Of a stretch of 20,951 nt of DNA, positions 11,104-16,667 are shown piece after piece. The DNA is taken from IMG/VR virus record IMGVR_UViG_3300022934_000242, positions 1-20,951 of that record, one strand, 5' to 3'. The DNA comes from a virus. The position numbers and the translations under genes were made by a program. The notes under the pieces were generated by a model. That model searched no databases. It was given only the letters and a program-made list of their open reading frames with translations, and was not told the origin of the DNA. Numbering within the stretch: position 1 is the stretch's first letter; each line of letters starts with the position of its first letter.

Positions 11104-12736
11104 AGAGCTGCTGGAGACGTGCCTGCTGTGGCCGCCTAGCCGGCACCTTGGTATTACGAGAGAGTTTCTGGCTGATCAGGTTGCTGAGAATGGTCAAGAG
11201 CATGTTTCTGCATGGCTGTATGACTATTTTTACAAGCGTTTGAGGCCGTCCTATCTCGACCCGTACCGGCACACGGTTATCCCTGATCATTGGAAGGATG
11301 CGGCACGTCTGCTGGCCGATAATGATCGTTTGCTGATTAGCGGGGGTAACCGGAGCGGTAAAACGGCCTTCAGTGCTTGGTGGCTGATGCAGATGCTGAT
11401 GGAGAAGGAAAACAGTCGCATTGCGTGTTTCAGTATGACGGCTGCGAGCAGTATTCGTGACCAGCAGCCGGCGATGTTCCACATGCTGCCGATTGAGTTT
11501 AAGCACATTAAGAAGACCAAGACGACGAACATCAACTACAGCCAGAAAAACGGCTTTACCGATGGCACGTTTATTCTGCCGAACGGTTCGCAGGTGTTCT
11601 TCCTGAACTACGCCCAGCAGCCTGACATTCTGGAGGGTTTAGAGGCTGATGCGGTTTGGTTTGATGAGCTGGTTCCGTACCACTGGGTGGAGACGGCAGA
11701 GTACCGTTTGATCACGAGGCGCGGCAGTCGTGGTACGGGTAAGATGTTGATCAGTGCGACCCCGGTAACCGGGTGGACGCCTGTCGTGAATGACTTTGTG
11801 GCTGGGGCGAAAATCACTCAGCAGAAGGAGGCTTCCCTGCTTCAAACCTCCCCGCCTCCCTCTGGGTGTCGCCCCGGCCACATGCCTTATATCGGTGAAT
11901 GCGTAAAGGAATCCAGCGGCGTGATTTGGTTTCATTCTGAGATGAATCCGTTTCAAAGCCCTGAAGAGATGAAGCGCAGTTTATCGGGTGAAAACACGGT
12001 CACCATTAGGCTGCGTGCCTATGGCTGGTGCGAGAAGGCTACCGGCAACTGGTTTCCGAAGTTCGGCAAGGATCATGTCGTGGAGCCTGAAGATGTGCCG
12101 GCGGAGGGTACGAACTTTATGTGTGTCGATCCTGCCGGCAGCCGCAACTGGTCAGCCCTGTGGCTACGCTGCACGCCTGATGGCCGCATGTACGTTTACC
12201 GGGAGTGGCCTGACAAGGAGACGTATGGTGAGTGGGCTATCCCCGGCGATAAAGTTGAGGGCCAGATGGGGCCGGCACAGAAGCCGGAGGGTAGGGGGAT
12301 TAACGAGTACAAAGAGCTGTTTCTGGAGCTAGAGAATGGCGAGAAGATTGAGGAGCGGTTTATCGATCCGCGAGCCGGCGGCAGTCAGCAGGCGACCAAG
12401 GAGGGCGGCATAACCTTGATCGAAATGCTGGCCGATGAGCCGAACGAGATGTGGTTCACTCAGGCACCCGGCCTGAATGTCGATCAGGGTGTGCAGCAGA
12501 TCAACGAGGCGATGGCGTACAACACGGAGGAGCCGGTAACGATGATTAACGAGCCGAAGCTATACATCAGCCGTGACTGCGGAAACCTGATTGACTGCTT
12601 GCAGAATGTCAGCAGTGCCGGGGCGGACAAAAACAAGTTCAAAGATCCGATAGACGTGCTGCGCTACCTGATAACGAGCGACCTGTCGCATGTGGACGAG
12701 AAGACGTTTGCGGCCACGGGTGGAGGAACTTACTGA
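11078..12736 (+). CDS. terL: Terminase large subunit (packaging ATPase/nuclease)
   Basis: A 552-residue packaging motor. The ATPase half shows Walker A GGNRSGKT (residues 89-96), Walker B with catalytic acid DAVWFDE (191-197) and a motif III-like LISATP (224-229). The C-terminal RNase-H-like nuclease has acidic positions D351 (MCVDPAGSRNW) and D430 (RFIDPRAGG). It pumps DNA into the prohead through the portal and cuts the concatemer. Motifs and length are intact. ATG 11078 has no near ribosome site; coupling to the overlapping zinc-ribbon gene explains this. The stop overlaps the next ATG by 1 nt. Confidence 0.93.
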   Translation: MNLEPKTPEELLETCLLWPPSRHLGITREFLADQVAENGQEHVSAWLYDYFYKRLRPSYLDPYRHTVIPDHWKDAARLLADNDRLLISGGNRSGKTAFSAWWLMQMLMEKENSRIACFSMTAASSIRDQQPAMFHMLPIEFKHIKKTKTTNINYSQKNGFTDGTFILPNGSQVFFLNYAQQPDILEGLEADAVWFDELVPYHWVETAEYRLITRRGSRGTGKMLISATPVTGWTPVVNDFVAGAKITQQKEASLLQTSPPPSGCRPGHMPYIGECVKESSGVIWFHSEMNPFQSPEEMKRSLSGENTVTIRLRAYGWCEKATGNWFPKFGKDHVVEPEDVPAEGTNFMCVDPAGSRNWSALWLRCTPDGRMYVYREWPDKETYGEWAIPGDKVEGQMGPAQKPEGRGINEYKELFLELENGEKIEERFIDPRAGGSQQATKEGGITLIEMLADEPNEMWFTQAPGLNVDQGVQQINEAMAYNTEEPVTMINEPKLYISRDCGNLIDCLQNVSSAGADKNKFKDPIDVLRYLITSDLSHVDEKTFAATGGGTY

Positions 12737-12915
12737 TGAAAAAACTTCCGCTATTACTCAGCTTATCTGAAGCAGCAGAGCTGACCGGCCTTTCCACCAA
12801 GTACATTGCAAAGCTGCGCCGTGCGGAGGTCATCAAGACCTACAGAATGCTGGGTGGCAGGCATAAGTATCACCGTGACGATTTACTGAAACATGTTGGA
12901 ATCAAATCAAATTAA
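12736..12915 (+). CDS. Excisionase-family HTH protein
   Basis: A 59-residue protein with a clear MerR/excisionase HTH: LSLSEAAELTGLSTKYIAKLRRAEVI, then YRMLGGRHKYHRDDLLKHVG. The motif G.GRH.Y...DLL is typical of the DNA-binding domain family helix_turn_helix_17. It starts in the overlap with the terminase stop and ends inside the next gene. Placed among packaging genes, it could regulate late transcription or serve as a second candidate for the recombination directionality factor. Confidence 0.7.
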   Translation: MKKLPLLLSLSEAAELTGLSTKYIAKLRRAEVIKTYRMLGGRHKYHRDDLLKHVGIKSN

Positions 12916-13129
12916 CTATTCAGCTTTCCAGTGGGAGGGCGAAAATGAGCTGTGGACAGAGATGATGCTTAACCTGCGCGAGTACGAGCAGTCTGAGGTT
13001 ATCGCCACTCAAGACATCAATCTGGACGCTAACCAGCGAGCGTTCGCCTGCGGCAGATCCGCCGCTGTCAGTGAGCTGATCGCGCACTTCGAGTCTATCC
13101 GCGAAATGGCGCGTGGGCGTAAGGAATGA
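12893..13129 (+). CDS. Hypothetical 78-aa helical protein
   Basis: A 78-residue protein overlapping the HTH gene by 23 nt in another frame. The composition is helical and acidic (NELWTEMMLNLREYEQSEVIA, FACGRSAAVSELIAHFESIREMARGRKE), resembling small phage virion-side or regulatory proteins of the head region. No ribosome site is visible before ATG 12893, so translation is probably coupled. Not recognised. Confidence 0.6.
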   Translation: MLESNQINYSAFQWEGENELWTEMMLNLREYEQSEVIATQDINLDANQRAFACGRSAAVSELIAHFESIREMARGRKE

Positions 13130-13257
13130 GGGGCTTTGATTTAAAGCTAGATTGATTTTTTATCAATATAAATTGATTTTCTTACATGACTCTAAAGTAA
13201 TATACCCCACAAAATTGGGCATTTATCGATTGGCATGGTTCGTGCGACTGTTAGGGC
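13130..13257 (+). promoter_or_regulatory. AT-rich gap with candidate promoter
   Basis: A 128-bp AT-rich gap. ATTGAT-TTTTT-ATCAAT forms a small hairpin (13151-13167) and a third ATTGAT follows at 13172-13177. TTGATT (13173-13178) and TAATAT (13198-13203) sit 19 bp apart as a weak promoter pair. A TGGCAT...GTGC element at 13231-13245 has sigma-54-like GG/GC spacing, ending near the ATG at 13258. All are weak signals. Confidence 0.3.
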
Positions 13258-13545
13258 ATGAGCTACAAGGTAGGCGACATAGTAGAGGGAGAGACGGTGG
13301 CGAAGGTTGGGAAGTATTATATTGTTCTTGGTTGGATTGAGGAGGATGAGGAGTTTGAGGGGTTTTGGACGCACAGTCTTGCCGCCGCAAAGCGATGCGC
13401 TAAAAAAGTGAATGAGACGGGTTGCTGCGGAATCAAGGAATACGATTGCTGCTTTAATGACTATGGTCAGATGATTCAGCACCTTGATGATGAAACGGCA
13501 GTATTCGAGCATTACACTACCGGCTTCACTAGAGTGCCAATGTAA
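13258..13545 (+). CDS. Hypothetical 95-aa protein
   Basis: A 95-residue protein starting MSYKVGDIVEGETVAKVGKYYIVLGWIEEDEEFEGFW, beta-rich at first. A Cys-containing section follows (RCAKKVNETGCCGIKEYDCCF), whose five cysteines do not form a standard CxxC ribbon. Codon use is noticeably richer in AT and in TTT/GGT codons than that of its neighbours. With promoter-like sequence before it and a long non-coding gap after it, this suggests a morally separate, acquired gene (moron). The ribosome site is weak (AGGG, 4 nt before ATG). Function unknown. Confidence 0.6.
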   Translation: MSYKVGDIVEGETVAKVGKYYIVLGWIEEDEEFEGFWTHSLAAAKRCAKKVNETGCCGIKEYDCCFNDYGQMIQHLDDETAVFEHYTTGFTRVPM

Positions 13546-13552
13546 ACTCAAT

Positions 13553-13628
13553 TTGCCCCATGTCAGCATACCGGGCAATCAATTAAAACGCCTTAAAACG
13601 AAATCCTGGCCCTGTTTTTACGGGCTAA
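13553..13628. other. Two hairpins opening the 683-bp intergenic region
   Basis: TTGCCC (13553-13558) pairs with GGGCAA (13573-13578). Next, CTGGCCCTGTTTTTACGGGC (13606-13625) forms GGCCC/GGGCT with a U-rich loop. Neither is followed by a U-tract, so they are not clear intrinsic terminators. The second hairpin is repeated at 14201-14223. The whole region 13546-14228 holds no + strand gene; its other contents are listed separately. Confidence 0.35.
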
Positions 13629-13699
13629 ACCCACCAAAGAGATGCAAATGATCCAAACGCATTTATATCGTTTAGATTATTTGTATCTGCTGTCATCCT

Positions 13700-13705
13700 T
13701 ATAAT
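13700..13705 (+). promoter_or_regulatory. Consensus -10 TATAAT upstream of the candidate sRNA
   Basis: A perfect TATAAT in non-coding DNA. The -35 region about 17 bp upstream (ATTATTTG) is weak. It would place a start near 13711-13713, exactly at the first base of a long hairpin. Confidence 0.45.
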
Positions 13706-13710
13706 TAAAG

Positions 13711-13880
13711 CGGACAAAATTGACATGTAAATGCCACAAGTAGGTGGGCATTTTGTCCGTTTACAAAGTCACCAGTGACGCTGGAATTAGGTGGGACAGA
13801 AAAGATTGGCGACAGAGTTTATTTCCGCCAAAAAGATTTGACAAAAACGGGCGACCCGAAAAGGCCGCCCGTCTGTTTTT
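13711..13880 (+). ncRNA. Candidate phage small RNA (about 170 nt)
   Basis: A non-coding stretch bounded by a TATAAT -10 (13700-13705) and an intrinsic terminator (13847-13880). Predicted structure by eye: hairpin 1 pairs CGGACAAAAT (13711-13720) with ATTTTGTCCG (13750-13759), and the inner part can form GCC-AC/GTGGGC; hairpin 2 is CCAG-TGACG-CTGG (13772-13784); hairpin 3 pairs TTGGCG (13806-13811) with CGCCAA (13826-13831); hairpin 4 is the terminator. AAATGCCAC and GTGGGCATTT can also pair as an alternative to the outer stem, so a switch between two folds is possible. No ORF is visible. It could regulate host or phage messages, or act in packaging. No known RNA family is recognised. Confidence 0.5.
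13847..13880. terminator. Bidirectional intrinsic terminator
   Basis: ACGGGCG (13847-13853) pairs with CGCCCGT (13866-13872). The + strand is followed by CTGTTTTT, and the - strand reads into TTTTTGTC. On the minus RNA the stem extends to 10 bp through a G-U and two G-C pairs with loop UUUUCG, while the + RNA has an A-C mismatch at that point. The element therefore looks best suited to the minus-strand gene that stops at 13881, but can serve both directions. Confidence 0.8.
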
Positions 13881-13982
13881 CTATTTGCCCCTGATCACAT
13901 AAGCCACCGCCGCTACTCCAAGCGCGAGGTTGGCCGCCGTGTCGAGTAGGGCCATCGTATAGGCAATTTCTGATCCACCCAT
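13881..13982 (-). CDS. 33-aa membrane microprotein on the opposite strand
   Basis: A minus-strand ORF from ATG (13982-13980) to TAG (13883-13881). The product reads MGGSEIAYTMALLDTAANL, then ALGVAAVAYVIRGK: a polar N-terminus, one Ala/Leu/Val-rich membrane span of about 20 residues and a basic end. AAAGGGGG (complement of 13991-13998) lies 8 nt before the ATG, a good ribosome site, and a strong terminator begins right after the stop. A ribosome site, a plausible membrane protein and a terminator together make chance unlikely. It is the only reverse-strand gene I support here. It could be a small holin-like, anti-host or superinfection factor; nothing proves which. Confidence 0.6.
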   Translation of the reverse strand: MGGSEIAYTMALLDTAANLALGVAAVAYVIRGK

Positions 13983-14067
13983 CGCTATTGCCCCCTTTCT
14001 GTTTTGTTAGACGCACGAAGTGTGCTTCAAGGTTAAATAAAATCTATCTAAACGCTTTTTATATCCC

Positions 14068-14085
14068 TTAACGGCTCTTAACGGC
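14068..14085. repeat. Tandem TTAACGGC pair with 10-bp period
   Basis: TTAACGGC at 14068-14075 and 14078-14085, exactly one helical turn apart, upstream of both the minus microprotein and the scaffold gene. It could be a regulator-binding site. Confidence 0.3.
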
Positions 14086-14200
14086 CCGTAGGGTATTCAC
14101 TGTGTCGCCAAATGCTTCCGGCGGCTGTCAAATCCATAACGGCGCGGTGTTTCTGCGAGTTCGCTGTGCCTCACATAACCAAAACGCTGGATTTAATACA

Positions 14201-14223
14201 CTGGCCCTCTTTGCGGGCTACAA
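14201..14223 (+). repeat. Second copy of the CTGGCCCT...CGGGCTA hairpin, in the scaffold leader
   Basis: CTGGCCCTCTTTGCGGGCTA repeats the hairpin seen at 13606-13627, with the same stem and a shorter loop. It ends 6 bp before the ATG of the scaffold gene, which has no ribosome site. A hairpin this close to a start codon could control translation of the morphogenesis genes. Confidence 0.4.
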
Positions 14224-14228
14224 ACGCA

Positions 14229-15248
14229 ATGGAAGCAAATAAAGGCGGGCAAACGGACAGCCCTCAAACCGTGGACGTAACGGACGAAGCCTCACTGGCT
14301 GACGCCCTAAAGCAAACACTGGAACTTGAGGTTCCGACAGATGAAACGCCAGAGGAAGCCCCGGCAGAAGCCGAGGTGGACGAAGGCAACCAATCTGAGG
14401 TTCTTTCACAGACTGAAGAAGAAGCAGAAGCAGAGGATGAACCGACGGCTGAACCTGCACAGGAAGCAGACGCCGGGGAAGATGAAGCTGATGATGCTGA
14501 CGCCGAGGAGGGCGACGAGGAGATACCTCGCGGCCTTCAGAAGCGTCTGAATAAGCTCACCAAGCGAGCCAAAGCAGCCGAAGAAAAACTTGCGGCAGCC
14601 GAGGCCAAGCTGGAAGAGCAACCTGCCGAACCTGAGTCGGTCGTAACCGCGCCGGTAACACCCGACAATCCGTTCGCTAACCTCACCAAGACGGAGGATG
14701 TCCAGAAGGAGGAGGCAAACGCAGAGCAGGTGCTTGACTGGTGTGACGATAACCCTGACGGGGCAATCGTCCAGACAGCCGAAGGCGAGGTAGAGTATTC
14801 AGCCGAGGAGGTGCGTGATATACGCAAACGAGCATCAAAGGCTATCCGCAAGTGGCTGCCGCAGCGACAGCAGTGGATCAAGGAAAACCAGCAGAATGAT
14901 CAGTACGCATTAAAGTCGTACAAATGGTGGAACGATAAGGCGTCAGCCGAGTATCAGGCCGCCAACAATATTCTGAGGGAGTTTCCAGAGATTCAACGCT
15001 TTCCTGATTACAAGGTCATCGTTGGTGACACTTTAATGGGAATGCAAATGCGCCTGTCGCAAGAGCAGCAAGCTGCCAAACCGAAGAAGGCTACACAGCC
15101 GAAAAAGGCACCGGCACAGCCGGCAGCCCCAACCGCTGAACCGGCCCCGGTCAATGAGTCAGCCGCCCGTTCATCTTCTGCCCGCCAACGCTTCACAGAC
15201 TCAGGCTCAGTGGAAGACCTCGCAAATGTACTTGCTGCGGATATGTAG
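14229..15248 (+). CDS. Probable capsid scaffolding protein
   Basis: A 339-residue, highly acidic, low-complexity protein directly before the coat gene. The first 120 residues are rich in Glu, Asp and Ala. A coiled-coil stretch follows (LQKRLNKLTKRAKAAEEKLAAAEAKLEEQ region, about 142-172), then a more globular middle (DWCDDNPDGAIV..., YKWWNDKASAEYQAANNILREF), a Lys/Ala/Pro-rich linker and a short C-terminal helix (SVEDLANVLAADM). That pattern, acidic helical body with a small basic tail that binds coat, is typical of phage scaffolds that guide prohead assembly and then leave. I chose ATG 14229, since the upstream frame to 14112 has no signal. No ribosome site is visible; see the hairpin at 14201. 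Confidence 0.75.
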   Translation: MEANKGGQTDSPQTVDVTDEASLADALKQTLELEVPTDETPEEAPAEAEVDEGNQSEVLSQTEEEAEAEDEPTAEPAQEADAGEDEADDADAEEGDEEIPRGLQKRLNKLTKRAKAAEEKLAAAEAKLEEQPAEPESVVTAPVTPDNPFANLTKTEDVQKEEANAEQVLDWCDDNPDGAIVQTAEGEVEYSAEEVRDIRKRASKAIRKWLPQRQQWIKENQQNDQYALKSYKWWNDKASAEYQAANNILREFPEIQRFPDYKVIVGDTLMGMQMRLSQEQQAAKPKKATQPKKAPAQPAAPTAEPAPVNESAARSSSARQRFTDSGSVEDLANVLAADM

Positions 15249-15271
15249 CAAGATGTGAGGAGAAATATAAA

Positions 15272-16270
15272 ATGGCATCTCTTTTAGAGAGGACTCAAAT
15301 CGGTAAGCGAGAAGACCTCGCTGATTTAATCGCCTTGGTAGACGCGCACGACTGTCCAGTTGTGTCTTCCGCCAAGAAAGGAAGCAAACCCGGCAACACA
15401 CTCATGCAGTGGCAAGCCGACAGCTATGACAGCGCAGTTACCACTGGCACTGTTGATGGCACAGACGTTGGTTCGTCTGACTACCAGAACCCCGGAGCCA
15501 ATCGTGCGATCCTGAGCAACTACGTTCAGATTTTCCGTCGCTCGATTCGTGTGTCTCCGCTGTCTTTGGAAGTCAGCAATGTTGCAGGCTTGAAAGATGA
15601 GCTGTCTAACGGCATCGCCAAGAAGCTCGTTGAAATCAAGCGCGACATGGAAAGCACGATCCTGTCTGCCAATGACGCGCAAGCTGATGACGGCACCAAC
15701 GCTTACCTGACCAAAGCCCTTGGCACTTGGATCAGCACCAGCGGCGGTTCTGTGCTTCAGGTTGACAGTGGGTTCCGCACCCCATCGGCCAGCATCGAGA
15801 CTACTGCTACGACGAGCAACATCACTGACACGACTGTACAGGACGTGTTGGCGAGCATCTATGCTCAGACTGGCAGCATCAAGACCTACACTGTGCCGTT
15901 GGGCCGTACCCTGAAGCGTGCCTTCACTGACCGCCTCACTGGTACTCGCAGCGTAACTGATGCCAGCAACCAACTCGCCGCAACTCAAATCCGCACCTTC
16001 TCGCCGCAAACAGGCAAGAAGGTGACGATTGCCGTGGATTTGTTTGAAGGCGACTTCGGGACTTGTTCCTTGGTGCCGGACAACTTCATGCCCGCTCAAA
16101 CTGACGGTTATGTGTTGGACATGTCTGGCATTGAGTTGCGCTACGGCAAACTGCCTGAAGTGAAGGAACTGCCTGACGCTGGCGGTGGCCCGATCCGTAT
16201 GATCGAAGCTGTTGCTGCTCTTGTTGTGCAGAATCCGCTTGCTCACGGCAAGTTCGACCTAGCCAGCTAA
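15272..16270 (+). CDS. Major capsid protein, SU10/DUF5309-like
   Basis: A 332-residue coat protein. It has the look of the SU10-type major capsid family (HK97-fold): early QWQADSYDSAV.., NYVQIFRRSIRVSPLSLEVSNVAGLKDELSNGIAKKLVEIKRDMESTIL, a mid P-domain-like section and a final PDNFMPAQTDGYVLDMSGIELRYGKLPEVKELPDAGG..RMIEAVAALVVQNPLAHGKF. Length and placement between scaffold and portal agree. AGGAGA at 15258-15263 supports ATG 15272. No protease domain is present, so maturation cleavage would need another protein. The family assignment comes from recall of pattern and not from a search. Confidence 0.8.
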   Translation: MASLLERTQIGKREDLADLIALVDAHDCPVVSSAKKGSKPGNTLMQWQADSYDSAVTTGTVDGTDVGSSDYQNPGANRAILSNYVQIFRRSIRVSPLSLEVSNVAGLKDELSNGIAKKLVEIKRDMESTILSANDAQADDGTNAYLTKALGTWISTSGGSVLQVDSGFRTPSASIETTATTSNITDTTVQDVLASIYAQTGSIKTYTVPLGRTLKRAFTDRLTGTRSVTDASNQLAATQIRTFSPQTGKKVTIAVDLFEGDFGTCSLVPDNFMPAQTDGYVLDMSGIELRYGKLPEVKELPDAGGGPIRMIEAVAALVVQNPLAHGKFDLAS

Positions 16271-16289
16271 AGCATAGTCAGTAGCTATA

Positions 16290-16667
16290 ATGCTTGAAGA
16301 AGCTATCAACTCTCTGCCGGGGGAATTACGGGACGCAGTTGCATCCCGCCTCCGGCAGAGGGTCTTTTCACAGTGCGACACCGCCTACTCTGAAGCTAGA
16401 GCCAACGGTGCCGCGAACAACTCCAAGGAGTACAGTCACGTTGATGGCATGGGCCAGATGAAAGCCTCAGTGCCGGCAACCGCCTACCATTATTGGGGGC
16501 AGCGTGAGGGCTACGATGTTTGGGGTGATAAAAAATTTGTTAAGCGGTATCTGGAGGACAATCCAGATGTCCGGGTCAACTCGAAGTCTGGGAAGATTCA
16601 AGTTGGCTACCGTGGTGATGGATTCATCCCGACCGGCTACGGCAGAAAAGTCAAAGTCTATAAATGA
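16290..16667 (+). CDS. Hypothetical head-region protein
   Basis: A 125-residue basic protein between coat and portal. The first 40 residues are helical (MLEEAINSLPGELRDAVASRLRQRVFSQCDTAYSEAR). The rest is rich in Tyr, Gly and aromatic residues (MKASVPATAYHYWGQREGYDVWGDKKFVKRYLEDNPDVRV, YRGDGFIPTGYGRKVKVYK). I recall similar small genes between capsid and portal genes of podovirus-like phages. It may be a minor head or decoration protein. The ATG at 16290 has no ribosome site, and the stop overlaps the portal start by 4 nt. Confidence 0.6.
   Translation: MLEEAINSLPGELRDAVASRLRQRVFSQCDTAYSEARANGAANNSKEYSHVDGMGQMKASVPATAYHYWGQREGYDVWGDKKFVKRYLEDNPDVRVNSKSGKIQVGYRGDGFIPTGYGRKVKVYK

Noticed and set aside
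13231-13245. Sigma-54 promoter TGGCAT-N5-GTGC
   Set aside because: Spacing is right but the -12 element is imperfect and no activator sites are evident; kept only as a weak note.
13720-13725. TTGACA as a -35 box
   Set aside because: No -10-like hexamer at 16-18 bp; it lies inside the hairpin of the candidate sRNA.
14191-14210. T7-like promoter (TTTAATACACTGGCCC)
   Set aside because: Only TAATAC-ACT matches; no single-subunit RNA polymerase is seen and the sister hairpin copy lacks this prefix.
15326-16246. 306-aa minus-strand ORF
   Set aside because: Exactly antisense to the capsid gene; a shadow of its codon bias with no start signal.
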